A stretch of DNA of 64,000 nt, taken from Combretum micranthum. Lineage: Eukaryota; Streptophyta; Magnoliopsida; Myrtales; Combretaceae. Below are positions 12,085 to 25,157 of the stretch, piece by piece. The DNA is taken from NCBI GenBank assembly GCA_024138025.1, contig JAMXBD010000721.1:372001-436000 (forward strand), written 5' to 3'. The position numbers were made by a program, and so were the translations under genes. The stretch's first letter is position 1. Each line of letters starts with the position of its first letter. The notes under the pieces were generated by a model that was given only the letters and a program-made list of their open reading frames with translations, did no database searches and had not been told where the DNA came from.

Positions 12085-13960
12085 GTAATTATAATGCCTT
12101 AACTTGAATGCATCACAACCTACCAAGTGTCCTCTCTTCATAAGAACACGTTAAGGCTATTAAATATCTATAAACCACAATGTACCATCTCATAACTCTA
12201 AAACTCACATAAGGAATACTTGATATAGAAAATCAAGAAACATAACTCCTAAAACATCCATGTTGGCATAAACCAAACCAACTGAGAAATATTTGCATAA
12301 AAATCCTAAAACTAATAACTCATAAAGTCTTTACAATTGGGAGTTTAAAGGAAAATTTATAAACTAATCATCATCAATTTAACTCCAATCCAGCCGTCTA
12401 CATATTAGCCGGGTAGTCGGTTCCATCATCGTCCTCCCCAGGCTCTAAGAAAACATCAAAGCCAGATAAGCCATACATAATATGATCCTCACTTGAACCT
12501 GAAAAATCAAAAGGTATGAGCACAAAAGCTTAGTACATCCAAATCGTAAACACAGGCACATGATCATACATCAAACAATTTACACACGACTTAAGATCTA
12601 ATGCAGCAAGCACCAATTATTATCTTTTTATTTATCCAGCATACAACACAGTTTAAGATTATCCGTGACTAATCCTAAACTTGGAGCAACTCAGACTCCT
12701 TAAAAACAAGCAGTATAGGAAAATAAGTAATATAATACGTATATGGTGTTGGGAATCTCCCACGCACCCAGGTGTCATCCTCGCACCACTCCTAAACTAC
12801 CGGAATCATCTTAATGTATGAGTTCACTGGGACAACCTCACACAAAGGTCATCAAGTTACCAGTGTTAGTATCACACTCTACGTGATATTTACTAACCAT
12901 AGCCAAGCACATACAACACACTCTTAATTTAGGCCGATTAGAATTAGGTCAGTTTTAATCATCTAATCTTACAAGCACAAACAACCAAACATGGTAAGGA
13001 CGTACATTTTTTAGTTTAAGGAATAGAAATCCTACTCTCAATAAAACACTTGATTAAAGAATCATCCATCCACAAATCAATTTACAACCTTGGTAACAAA
13101 ATAAGCAACATAAACCCTAAACCCTAATTCATTAAACTAGAATTCTCCAACACATCTTTCTCCTGTGAAATTCGTAGAATCACCAAATCTCCAAATCAAC
13201 ACCAATGAAATAGAGAAACCCTAATTCCCAAGAATACATGTTCATCATTGTTTATGCATTCACAAATCATCCACAACAACATATATGATTTAATTTTCTT
13301 AAAACTTAATATATATGAATTATAGTTCCAGATTGATTCTTACTTTCCTTCAATTGATTGTAGAACTGCAAATCCCCAATTTTCACACTTAAGGTTTCCT
13401 TCAACTTCCACCAATGATCAACCTCCTTCATCAACAACAACAAAAATCTTAGAAAGAATCATTCTAAAAAGAACTAAAGGAATAGGAGAGATCACTTACT
13501 CAATTCCTTGAAAAAATCCACCTTGGAGAGTGTCTGCTAGGGTTTCTAAAAGTTTAGGAGAGGTTACGAGAGATATGACAAAAGATAGGACGTATTTATA
13601 GTGTTGTTTCTTGTAGGGATATAGGCTGAACAAGAAGGAAACAAAGCCAGTGGCTTAAAATATTCGGGAAACAAATAAGCTTCAAGGCCGCACATTAGGC
13701 CGGTGGCCTTCTTGGATACGCCGACAGCCTATAAGAGTAAGTCGGTGGCCTATATGCCGACATAGGCCAAAATCCACAAATTTGTAAAATTTCCTCCGAG
13801 GCTCCAAGCTGGAGTTTAAGCCACCATCCATTATATCTATGCCACCAGCTTAGGATTAAAGGCTGGCAGCTTAAATTCCGGCCTACTCCAAAATCGTCCG
13901 ATCATTCGCGCACGACTTCTTCATGTCCAAATTCATCTATTCAAAGATGAAAAATACCCT
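12085..13960 (-). repeat. Spliced-looking repeat family B, copy 1
   Basis: On the minus strand this copy shares ordered blocks with 22135-24030 (minus) and 40250-41670 (plus). The blocks are: a 5' part with GTAAGTGATC; a GGAAACC...TGTG...GGGGATTTGCAGTT block; a block around TGTCCCAGTG...GTGGGAGATTCCCAACACC (about 12745-12840); a pyrimidine-rich CAG acceptor followed by a 32-codon frame; and a 3' block TTGGTTTGGTTTATGCCAA ending in a small dyad at about 12090-12125. The upstream 13640-13930 is locally GC-rich, with repeated GGCCACCGGCC-like motifs. It may be a gene-like non-autonomous element or the LTR of a Gypsy element; I cannot decide which. Confidence 0.6.
12398..12498 (-). CDS. Conserved 32-codon terminal exon of repeat B, copy 1
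   Basis: On the minus strand a TTTTTGATTTTTCAG acceptor-like site ends at 12499. After it the frame (phase 2) runs 32 codons to TAG at 12398-12400. It contains LSGFDVF and an acidic EDDDG motif. The other two copies, at 22467-22566 and 41252-41352, have a frame of exactly the same length and stop position, sharing SG[FY]D, an acidic E-x-D-[SD]-G block and a P three residues later. The function is unknown, and whether it is translated is not shown. Confidence 0.45.
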
Positions 13961-14899
13961 TTTAAACAATACTTTATTACGATTATACTATTCATTATAA
14001 ATTAATTATTTGTATCTTACAGTAATTTACGCCCAAGAGAAACAAGGGAGAAATTCTCTTCAACACCTTTTTGTTGATATAAAATATATACATAAGTAAT
14101 ATTCTCCACTTCTTCTTAGAACTAAGAAACTCTATTAAGTATCAACATCTCAATGTCAACTTTCATCAGGCGACGTCCTTCGATCCCTACTTAGCTCCTA
14201 GAGGGCTAATAGCTTAAGAGTAATCTTAACCAGATTCACTAGATACTCTAAATTATTACCCTAAGGTTAAGATGTTAATAAGTGATGTAAACACCGTGCA
14301 AATGCGATTTACATTGTCATGCAGCGCATGTCTACTTTATTTAATGATCAATTGCACTTTTAAGTCAAATAACTTAGTGACCATTCAATTTCCAAACAAT
14401 CACGAGTATACATAGTACAATCACTAATAAACAAATGGTTATCACTTTCAACATTAAAATTTATCATTCAATCTCACATCATACAACAACATGCGTTTTT
14501 TCCCAATCCCCATGCATGTGATTATTTCTAGCTATATTTAAGAATGTATGCCACTATATTACATTCACAAGCAATATGAAAAGATTTTAGTTATTCATCT
14601 GTGCATCTTGCCTTAATCATCGTAGTAGTCTATTAGAAAGTATGGGTCTTGGTTTATGGTTCTTATAAAACAATAAACATGTATTATTAAGAATACAACT
14701 AAATATGAATTTCTATTAATGCTTATATGTCCTAACTCGTATTATTATTTCCTAGTTCAAAGGTCTTTAAGGATTGTATAGTGCCACATATAGATAATAT
14801 TATATACATATATTATTATTGTTATCGTTTTATTATATAGATTTTTTTAAATCGGACGAAACAGGGGATTTCTAGATCATGGTCCTAATCAAGGTCATG
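13961..14899. other. No gene recognised
   Basis: AT-rich sequence with no coding frame and no terminal repeats that I could recognise. By position it may belong to the same old LTR-type insertion as the tandem array that follows. Confidence 0.3.
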
Positions 14900-15265
14900 A
14901 TTTCTATTCACAGGTACAATCACGCACATGATTGTGAAAACTTAACTGCCAGAAGCTACCAAGCCCTTCATCACACCCGCGATCAACTGAAACATAAACA
15001 CTCGAGGCTATAAGGTCTTGATCACACTCTTGATTATCCACATTTCAAACATCAATAGCTACTAAGGACTTGATCATGTCAGTGATCAACTAAACTTCAA
15101 ACATCGCAGCTACCAAGGCCTTAATCACGCCGGTAACCAACTAGAATTATCTTGATCCGAGGCTATCATGGGTTCAATCACGCCGTGATCAACTAAAATT
15201 CCAACATCCGAGGTTACTACACTTTATATCACACCGGTGATCTTCTAAACCTTAAAATTGTGTTA
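14900..15265. repeat. 51-53 bp tandem array with internal dyads
   Basis: Successive units begin (GCTA or a variant) at about 14955, 15007, 15058, 15109, 15162 and 15213, giving spacings of 51-53 bp. A degenerate partial unit precedes them. The consensus of each unit is close to GCTACCAAGGCCTTGATCAC followed by a GTGATCAACT block, so most units carry an imperfect palindrome around TGATCAC..GTGATCA. The units are diverged from each other, which points to an old array. Confidence 0.75.
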
Positions 15266-17498
15266 CCAACTTCGAAATATTACACTTCAATATTAACATA
15301 CAAGACCCATATGTTCCTTCTACAACTTAAATTGGTATTACACATATACTTACACCACACTTATCCATCCATAACACCAACTTCATCAAACCAACCAAAG
15401 TTTAATATATCAATGATTTAGGACTTAGACTAATAATCCATTACTCAACTCCACTTATCTAGCATCAAAGTCACTAACAGCCTCATATTCAACATTAGTT
15501 AATAAGAATATTAGGTGCACCTACTTATCTTACACATTAACAATACTAAGATAAGTAATAACTTACCTAAATGAATCGTAACTTGAGGATGGAGCTTGAA
15601 ATGGAATTTTGGAGGATATGAGAAGAGAAAATGATGAAGGAAATGTAGAGCGTGTGTGGGTAGAAATGGAGCCTACTACGAAGAAAGTAGCGGATGATTT
15701 GATTTTCACCAAATTTTAGTTGATAATTATCTTTAATTTTGATAAAGTAAAGTTTTGACTTTTGGGGCATTAAAAGAGTTTTGGCATATGCAAGTGCATG
15801 ATGATTAAGGTGGAGAAAGGGACTATGGGCTTGGGTTTTCATGCATAAATTGGGCTTCTCTAAGCCTAATGCACTAAAAGAGATGAAATTAAAATCAATG
15901 CAAAGCTTGATCAATTCAAACTAGAATTTTTTACTAAATAGAATTTTATTAAAACAATTTATAACAAACTTCTTGTAACTCAGGGGTTGAACTTTATAAA
16001 TACTAGTTTATAAGAAAATTTGAAAATAACATAAATCGACAAACAATTTTTGAAATAGATCTATTGAAAATTGATTATATATTTTTGTTTAACTCATTAT
16101 ATACATGATAATATGAACAAATTTACTAATTAAACTATTCATTCTAACTTCTATATTAAATCTATGTTGATGTCAAATTTTTAAACTCTAACTTAACTTA
16201 AAGAAAAACTTGGGGATTACACTTATCACCTAGTCCATGAGCTAAGCCCAAATAATAATAATCAAATTTTTCAAAGTCCATTCACAGAAAGGAAATGAAA
16301 AGAAAGGTAATATAAATTTTCCCCTTACTTGGATATGGAAAGAAGAAGTAAAAGGAAATAAGTAGAAAACTTTCTTTTTTTTTTTTTTTCCATGTCTGGT
16401 TTGTACATGGAGGCAATAAGAAGAGAAATAAAACAATAAAATGTCAAGATTGCCCTCGCTTTCCTCAACTAAACACTGAGATTGACTTTCTTCTAATGTT
16501 GATGGAGTTTTTGAGGATAAAAAAAGAAGTAACAAATTGGAAAAGAAAGGTATGGTTACTATTCATGTCTTCTTTCTTCTCAAAAGAGGGTTTTAGGGGA
16601 GAAAAAAAAGAAGAAGAAGAAGATCGATGATGAAAATCACTGTTTTAGTATTATTATTTACATCCCTTTTCATGGATATTTTTGTGATTAAATTGTATTT
16701 TTCACTCATTTCCTTAGTTTTCTATCCAAAATTGGAGAGAAAAAGAAGTGCATCTTGAATGGAAAGATTTTATCTACATGCCAAAATTTTCTCCATTATC
16801 ATATGCCCATACAATATCTTTCGATGTTAAATTTTCAATATTCACCCCGCATAGTAAATGCCTTGTGTATAATTCTAACAATTTATCACCACCTTAAAGA
16901 TGACAATTAGAGTTAATAAGATAATATGAATTAGCATAGGTCAATTTTTTTTTTTTTTTGGGTTCGATAGTAAGTTGACCTGATCAATGAACTAGTCCAA
17001 CTTCTAGTCTACTTATAAACTTTTTGACCATTTTAAGATTAAGGAATTTTAGTTTTCTTCCCTTGGCCTTTAAGCCAAAATCTAAATGAATTTTGATATT
17101 TTTTTTTATATTGATAATAATATTTTTCTCTAATATGATATTGGATAAATGTTCAAGAATGGCATGTCAAATAAATTTAGCGTCGAAAAAACCATAAAGA
17201 TTAATGAAACAAAAAGTAGTGTCTACTAGTGGTTCGAGACTAAATGTTAATTAGAGACTCCTTAATGCTGGGATTATTTAAGAAGGTGTCAATTTCAAAA
17301 CTTGGTATATCTTAGTCAAAAATATTAATAATTCAATGATAATATGTACTCCCTTTTCTAACTAAGCTTTAAATATTTCAATATTTTTCAAAAGGATTAA
17401 TAGTTAGAGTAAAAAGTAAAGAAGTACTTTTTAAGTTTATCTATCATATGAATGAGAAAAGAGAGAGAGAGAGAGAACCTGATATAAGAAAATATGAT
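15266..17498. other. No gene recognised; AT-rich repeats
   Basis: Short open frames on the minus strand near 15567-15914 and 16242-16535 show no recognisable domain and no conserved start, so I do not call them. There are poly(T) runs near 16373-16389 and 16945-16959, an AGAAG-rich run at 16604-16622 and a GA-rich run at 17458-17476. Confidence 0.35.
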
Positions 17499-18568
17499 GG
17501 GACAAATGCAGGTCAAATGCCTGTATTCTCAATTTTTTTAGCAATTTAGTGTATCATCTTTAGATTTTGGCAAATTAGTGCTCTATTTTCAAAGTATATA
17601 CGATTTAATGCCTTTATTAAATGATATTCGACAAACATTCATTTTGATAACAGGATGATGGCAAATAGTTGGCAAAAAACGAAATAATTTTCTGTTTACG
17701 GTCCATAGTAAAAATAAATACTTATTTAAAGTCAAAACGAAAATAATTACTGATATACAATTTTGCAGTCATGACTTAGAAACAAGATATAGCAAAATAC
17801 TTGTGTCGTATGTATATCACGATTAGAAAAAAGTGATACCTATATATGTACTACATGAATATCGCGTTTAACAATCGCAATAAATGTGTAAACAAAAAAT
17901 GAATCAAAACGAAAAGGAAAAGCAAAAATACGAGAAGAAAAAACAAAAAAGTCTAAAAGAGGAGAGAGGAAAGACAAAAGGTAAAAGAGAAGAGAGAAGA
18001 GAGACTTCTCAAAAGAAGAGACAAAGATAAAGAAAAGATGAAAGAGTAATAATGTGTCAGAAAGGGTACTTTTCTTTTTGTTATCGTGTGCCTCTATATC
18101 GCTTTCATGTATCGCAATTTATATGTGAATTGATATAACCAGACAAAGTGATGCGACTTGGCAATTGTACAAAAATATTATATCGCATTTCAGAGACTTG
18201 ATTTATATGTAAAATTTGCATATCCCAACTTAAAAACATGATTTTGAAATGTAAATTGATAATCTTTTCCAAATCAACTTTATATTGATAATTGTCTTTG
18301 GTAGGAGGGTAAACATGTTTTTCACCTAAAATTAATAAAATCTAAAGATGTAGTACTAAATTACCAAAACAATGCAAAAAATAAACAATATAAGGACTTG
18401 GTCTATCGTTATCATGTCATCAAAATAAACGATCATCAAATATTATTTAAAAGATGCACTACATCACACGTACTTCGAAAGTATGGGCATTAATTTGCCA
18501 AAATCTAAAGATAGGACATTAAATTATAAAAAAATTGAAAGTACAAGCACTTGACCTGCCATTATCCC
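17499..18568. mobile_element. Non-autonomous DNA transposon with ~165 bp TIRs (MULE-like)
   Basis: The left arm (17499 to about 17663) matches the reverse complement of the right arm (about 18400-18568): GGGACAAATGCAGGTCAAATG against GGGATAATGGCAGGTCAAGTG, then CTTTAGATTTTGGCAAATTA in both. Flanking AAATATGAT (17490-17498) and AAATATAAT (18571-18579) look like a 9-bp target duplication with one change, offset by two bases. The interior is AG-rich and has no transposase. Long TIRs with 9-bp duplications suggest a Mutator-like element. Confidence 0.65.
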
Positions 18569-21153
18569 AAAAATATAATAGTCAAATAGAACGAAAAAAA
18601 AAAGAAGAAATTAATTAAGAGATGATTAATTTATAGCTAAACCAAAAAGAAACTCAAAATAGAATGAAAAATTACAAGAAAATTTGTTCTGATATTGCAA
18701 ATGCTTTTTAGTCAAGAAAGAAATATATACTAATATTACCCTACAAAGACATGTTTATTCAAGATAAAATTCCAAAGCAAGACCTATACAAATAAATAAA
18801 AAATTTATTAGAATTCGAGAAAAAAGGAAACTCAAGCCTCCTTAAGGAAGAATTAATTTGAAAAACAAAATAGGCTTACTCATGCCTAGAAATAGAAAGA
18901 GTGCTCCTAGATTAGTAATAAATTATAAACCATTAAATTTAGCATTTAATATATCCTAACCTTAGTAAAAGAGATTTATTAAATAGATTTTCTTTTCAAA
19001 ATTTGACATAAAATCTAAGAAATTTTTTTTAGAACCAAATTGAAATTAATTACTTAAATAAGGTTGGAATAAAATTAATTACCACAACACAATGATAAAA
19101 ATCGCATTTAGAAAATGAGATATACAAATTTTTATAGATTCTTCATATATCACTATAAGAGCACACGATTTTTGTTGAAATATACTCCCAGACAATTCTC
19201 GTGCCAAATAAAGATAAGTGACTCCCTAAAATCAAACTAGATCCTTGAGTAAAATGAGAAAGGTAACATGACTTATTAAGCAAAATGAGGATGTGAGTTT
19301 GAAAAATCAAATCAGAGCTTTGAGTAAAATGAAAAAAAGTAGTGTAATTTGTGAAGCAAAATGAAGATGGGTGTATAAAAAAGGTACTATGATTTTCAAT
19401 CAAAATGAAGATGTGGGTCACAAGCCATATCTAGCAAATGCAAATATCCAATCAGATATGGTGACTGATCTCAAAGAGTAATTACAATATATGTACAAAA
19501 TGCAATATCCCGCTTTAAAAATGCAATTTAGGAACAATAATTAACGATGGTGTCCTATCTTATACACGCGATTTGTATAAGAAAATATTATATCTCATGT
19601 TGTATATGCAAATGTGAAGCGGCATTTTGGTAATTAATTTTGTCAAGTTTGTATATTGTTTTTTTTTTCCGCCAATGGTAGACACGGGTTAGACTTTGAA
19701 ATCTAGCTTTTTGGCAAATCCAAATCATTAAAGAGGACATATTCAAAACTACATTTACAATTCCTTTTGGTCAATACAAATGGAATGTAATATCCTGCAA
19801 TCTAAAAAGGCTCTATCAAGATTCCAAAATATTATATTTTTTTCACTTTTTAAATAATGTATAATTACTCTCTCTCTCTCCTCCCCTCTCTCCTTCCCTC
19901 CCTCCCAAACAGGGGCCTAGTACAATCATCATAAAGTTATCATCATGTGTGCACTCGTAATATGAGAACCATCTTATAAATCAGATATTACAAGACTCTA
20001 CTTAATTAATTACTTTACAGGGTTCAATCATATATAAACATTTTCGTGTAAAATATATTCATTCAAATACAATTAAGGAATCCAATTTCCCATAGTTTAC
20101 TAGAGTCACAGAGAATCTATATCTCTAAATTTTCTATTAAAGTCGTGACATATACATAAATATGCACATTATTATATTTTCAATGTTGTTTTATCCACTT
20201 AACCATGTAATTGATTATCTTTAATCCTTAAAATTCTAAATTTATGTTTCTTGATTAGATTTAAACATAATTTCCCCTTTAGAATCTAGAATTGACTAAA
20301 TAATATATGCAGGCATATGCATGTATATTATTTTATCAATCTAACTATACAATTAGTTATCTCTAATCCTTATACATTTAAATTCATTTTATCTGTCAAA
20401 CTCAAATATAATTTCTATACACATATATGTATAAACCAAATATATTTATTTCAATTTTATTCATTTCTTCTTATCTGGAAAAAAAAATTTTAAATAATGT
20501 TAATCAGCATGATCCCTAGTTCTTACTTAGAATTGAAACATATATATTCTTACAGATACTTTTCGCATTTAAACTTCAAGATTCCTAATTATAGTGTAAC
20601 AGCTTATTTAAACACAATTTACCATTGCTTGAGTAGAGTTAGTGGCAATTTGTCTTCCTTTTAATGATTGTAGAACGAGAAAGGAATTTAATGAAGTTGT
20701 TAAACTCGAAGTTTCTATATGATTAAGTTGTTTGAAAGAAATTCCTTACCTTAGTTAGATAAAGTCAAGTGGTAATTTACCTTATTTCTTCAAGGGTTTT
20801 TGTTGGGGTATTGCATGTGATTTTCCTAAGGAGATTTCTTAGTGATGAAGACATATTTAGGATTTTTTTTTTTATTGTTTGTTGTTTTTTGGTGAGGAGG
20901 GGCTTCATAGTGGGAACAAGAAGATGAAAAATGAGATTTTTACTTCGCATAAGATTGCATTTAAGGAAGAAGATTGTAATGATTACATAAGGTTTTATTA
21001 TATTGATTATTTAGTAACCTGTGGTGGATTTTACTTGAGAATTACTTTTTGCCTAGTGCATGGATGTTGAGCTTTAATAGTAAAAGAATATGTATGTGGA
21101 GAGAAGATGTCAACATCAACAATTAATTCATGGATTGTGGAATAGATTATCAT
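18569..21153. other. No gene recognised; AT-rich with pyrimidine tract
   Basis: No coding frame of interest. A (CT)-rich microsatellite lies at 19869-19906. Near 20880-21070 there is a 63-codon open frame without any family resemblance. Confidence 0.35.
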
Positions 21154-21556
21154 GGGCTATAAACGAGTTGAGTCAAGTCGAGACAGTACCAAGCTCGAAC
21201 TCGACTCGAATGAAAATCTTGAAGCTCAAACTCAACTAAGCTTTGATTTTTAAACTTAAACTCGACTCAATTTAATACCTAATAAACTTAAAATCGACTC
21301 GATTAAGCTCGATTATTCTTTTAAATATTAATTTAATTATAAAAAGTATTTAATATTTAATAAGTTCAAACTCGACTCAGTACTCGATTAAGCTCGTGAG
21401 CCCTGAGAACTGAGTATTTTAAAGCTCGAACTCGAGCTTGATAGTTACTCAAGTAGCTCAAACTTGAGCTCAACTTTATTGAAATCAAGTTTACTTCGAG
21501 CTTTCGTTGAGTCAAACTGGAGTAGCTTAGGAGCAATCTTGACTCATTTATAGCCC
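21154..21556. repeat. CTCGA-rich foldback MITE
   Basis: The ends are inverted: GGGCTATAAACGAGTTGAGTCAAG at 21154 and CTTGACTCATTTATAGCCC up to 21556. The interior repeats ACTCGACTC, AAGCTCGA and GAGCTTGA in both orientations, a pattern common in plant foldback elements. No target duplication is obvious and there is no coding capacity. Confidence 0.6.
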
Positions 21557-22134
21557 TAGCTGCAAGTGGTACCTCTTTCATTCTTTCTCCTTGTATTTTA
21601 CAGTAGAAAGAAGAGAAAGAGAATGAAAAATTATCTTGTGTGTGGAACACATTAAATGAATGGTGACTCTTGTGTGAAAACACTTAATGAAGTTGACTTA
21701 TGTGTTTCAATACATTAAATGAAGATATCTTGTAATAATTGTGTGTGTGCATGAAGCTCATGGTTTAGGAGAGGAAAAGAGAGAGAAAGTGATGACTTAT
21801 CTTAGTGCGAACACACACACTTCAATGAAAGGCTACTACTAGGTAGGCAAGCATGTATCATGCTGAAACTGACAATCGTGAAGATTCTTTCATGATGAAG
21901 AAGACAAGTTGATTTGATGAATTATTCTCTCATGCATAAAGGTGATCCACACTTTAGAGAGGGAGAAACTTTTAGGAAATTATGTGTCAATATTACCCAT
22001 TAATGCCTAGATTCGGATAAGATTTCTTATTAGAGAAGATGTCACTTTTGATCACCGTTGAAGAAGATTCAAGATAAGATCTCGGAAGAACCTAAAGAGA
22101 CAAATGCCCCCCTTTGGCCCAAAATCACATAATG
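21557..22134. other. No gene recognised
   Basis: Noncoding. It holds repeated GTGTG..AACACATTAAATGAA-like segments near 21640-21720 but no longer structure. Confidence 0.3.
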
Positions 22135-22466
22135 ATATTGTAATGCCTTAACCTGATGGCATTATAACCTACCACGTGTCCATAACACAGATAAAGACGC
22201 TAAGACTATAAAACACTAATCCATAATAACTCAAAACATATGTCTTCACTACGCACATATAAAGGGTACCTGTTTAAAACATCTCATAAGAATATAACTC
22301 TTGAATAAATTTATTGACTTAAACCAAAGCCAACTCTAAAACAAACTGAAAACATAAATGAAAAAATCTCGTAACTTAGTCTTAAACTCACAGAACAAGA
22401 AAGCTTCCATAAAACATAGAAAGTTTAACAAGTCTTTAACTTAGTCTCATAGCGATCCATGTGGGT

Positions 22467-22566
22467 CTAAATATCAACAGGAATGTTGGGTCCACTATCG
22501 TCCTCTCTATAATCCACAAACACATCAAAACCAGATAGATCATAATAAATTAGATCTTCACATGTT
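22467..22566 (-). CDS. Conserved 32-codon terminal exon of repeat B, copy 2
   Basis: A pyrimidine-rich acceptor (TTTTTCAAG on the minus strand) is followed by 32 codons containing CEDLIYYDLSGFDVF and EDDSG, ending in TAG at 22467-22469. The frame is also open upstream through the putative intron to 22658, so the exon start is inferred from alignment with the other copies. It is the best preserved of the three. Confidence 0.45.
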
Positions 22567-23110
22567 CTTGAAAAAGATAAAAGAATAAGCGAAATTATCC
22601 AATACGCCAAACCACAAATACAAGCGCATGTATGCACATAATACATAATCACATACAACCTATTCTAATGCAGCAAGCACATGAATATTGTCTTTTTATT
22701 CAGCCTGCAAACAATACAGTTCAAAACTATTGTACATTGTTTTGAAACCTGGAGTTACTCATGACTTCGTAAAAACAAACAGTATAAAAAATAAATAATA
22801 TGTACATATATGAATGTTGGGTACTCTCCACACACTTGGTGCCATCAATGCACAAACCTAAACTACCGAAATCATCTCTATGAATGAATCTAGTCGAGAT
22901 AGCCTCACACATAGATCATCAGGCTGCCAGCATTAGTATCACACTCTACGTGGTCTTTACTAATAGCAGTTAAGCACAAATAGCAAGCAAAATATAATAA
23001 AAGGTCAAATATAATTATATCCATTTTACCATATCTAATTCTACAAGCACATACAACAAGCAAGGAATGGTTGTACCTGTATCAATCTCAAGGAATAGAA
23101 CCTCAATTCC

Positions 23111-23761
23111 ACAAATATCCTAATCATATAAACAACATAGATTTCAATACGTCTCTTTTCATATAATGATTTTAATCCAAATATCTTCTAAAACCCTAAT
23201 CTCTAAAGCAACAAAACCACAACCTTTCTCCTTGATTGCAACACAACAATTCTCTAATAGAATCAATCCGCTCAACAATTTGACAAAATCCTAGAATTTG
23301 ATTCAATACCAAACAACCAAAAATCAATATAAAATTATAACTATGATATGATAAAGATTAAAGAATTATCAATTTACCTATAATGAAATCCTTAATTCTT
23401 ATTGATCGAAATACAAAAATCCTCCAGAACACCATATAAACAACAAATATCCTGATCATATAAACAACATAGATTTCAATACGTCTCTTTTCATATAATG
23501 ATTTTAATCCAAATATCTTCTAAAACCTTAATCTCTAAAGCAACAAAACTACACCTTTCTCCTTGATTGCAACATAACAATTCTCTAATAGAATCAATCC
23601 GCTCAACAATTTGACAAAATCCTATAATTTGATTCAATACCAAACAACCAAAAATCAATATAAAATTATAACTATGATATTATAAAGATTAAAGAATTAT
23701 CAATTTACCTATAATGAAATCCTTAATTCTTATTGATCGAAATACAAAAATCCTCCAGAAC
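23111..23761. repeat. ~332-bp direct tandem duplication
   Basis: Unit 1 is 23111-23442 and unit 2 is 23443 to about 23761. Both start ACAAATATCCT.ATCATATAAAC and run in parallel with only a few substitutions up to ...AAAAATCCTCCAGAACA. It is a recent local duplication inside copy 2 of repeat B. Confidence 0.85.
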
Positions 23762-24030
23762 AACTAATCTCCTCAAGAGATTCTCCAAACCCTATAACTC
23801 CATTTAATAACAAATAAACCAGAAATCAACAAAAACTCATAACCATAGTATCTTAAAGATCAATGATATATCAAACTTACCTAGATTTGATTCTCAATTG
23901 TCCTTAAACACCAAATATCCAAGAAAATCTAAAGTTTTCTCCGATTTTCCTTTAAAACAAATATAAAAACCTTAAGAAAAACTGATAAATCTATGAAATC
24001 CTAAAACAAAGATGGTGATTTGATTACCTG

Positions 24031-25157
24031 ATTTGGACTTCTGGATCCCCTTGGTGGCTATGATCACTCAGAGAAAGAAAATCTAGGTTTAAGAGTACGT
24101 TTGGTATGGAAAGCAAAGGATGGATATAAAGAAAATCATGTAACCTTTCATCCCCTTCGTAAATGTACACTGGCAATTTTTTTAAACGTATGCTAACGTT
24201 GACGGTGCAAACATTAACACTGGCGGTGTATCGCTTTGCTAATTGTCTCAAGTCATTTTTCTTCAAGCCTATGCCGGCAACAACCCTGGCATTGTAGCCA
24301 TCAACACAGGCGACGTACATACAAAAGCTGGCGGTATACAAAACTTGAACTCAAGTCCTCATTTTCAACACGGGCTCTATGCTGCCAAAGCCACAGCAAC
24401 GTATGTCGGTGGTGCTCCATCCTACGCCAACGACGTTAAGCTGGTATTAAATGTAAGATTTTCATCTTCTATCATGTGTCTATCATGTGATCAAAATATA
24501 AATATACTTAGATTTTTGAGTATATCATCCTCTTATTTTATATCATTTGACACTTATATCCTTCTTTATAAACGATTTACTTGTATATTATAGATGTGAT
24601 ATAGAAGATCCACGATGAATATAAGACGGATAACTTAGCTATCATAATGAATATTATGGAGCACGTGTATAACTACATTAATTAGTTTAAGATAATATCT
24701 TTTAAATTAGATCTAATGCTTCTACATTATTTGTAAAATACCTTTAGGTTGAAAACTAAAGTTTCAAGTCTATGTGATTGAATAATATTAGGATTTTCAC
24801 CTATGCTATTAGAGTTTCTAGGCCCAATAAGCTAAATTAGAGTTCTATGATGTATAGACTTAAAATATTATGAATTTCATGCTTATGAAATCAAAATTTT
24901 ATCATGAGCTCTAGTTTTATAGATTTTGATACTATACTGATCTCATCACATGTATCGTAACCTTAGTGATTTATTTCTAAACTATCATTTGCTAACCAAT
25001 ATACTCGAAAAATTTATCATCTCATTCTAGGCTTGATATATAGGGTCGTATGTATATATTTATTAAGTTATTAACCTCTAACGTGCAATATTTTCTTTAG
25101 TATCTTTTACTAGTAGGTGCTTACTTGACTTATTCATAAAACATATGTGAGCATAAA
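24031..25157. other. GC-richer stretch, then AT-rich noncoding sequence
   Basis: 24130-24440 is noticeably GC-richer, with GGCGGT, GCCGGC and GACGTT-type motifs. It is open in several frames, including a 116-codon plus-strand frame at 24243-24593. I see no domain, and the openness is explained by composition. The rest is AT-rich and shows nothing. Confidence 0.3.

Larger units (their letters stand above)
22135..24030 (-). repeat. Spliced-looking repeat family B, copy 2
   Basis: The block order is that of copy 1 on the minus strand: a terminal dyad TGTAATGCCTTAACCTGATGGCATTA at 22139-22164, a GTTGGCTTTGG...-type 3' block, the 32-codon frame at 22467-22566, and the CACGTAGAGTGTGATACTAA block near 22940-22965, which is also present in copy 1 near 12865-12890. 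Within it, 23111-23761 is a local tandem duplication. The adjoining 24130-24440 is GC-richer than its surroundings, like the equivalent stretch of copy 1. Confidence 0.6.

Noticed and set aside
14900..15265. CRISPR-like regular spacing in the 51-53 bp array
   Set aside because: The units are contiguous and diverge throughout, with no unique spacers, and the DNA is plant nuclear.
24243..24593. 116-codon plus-strand open frame in a GC-richer stretch
   Set aside because: Several frames are open here at once because of composition. It has no family resemblance and lies beside a repeat copy that runs on the other strand.
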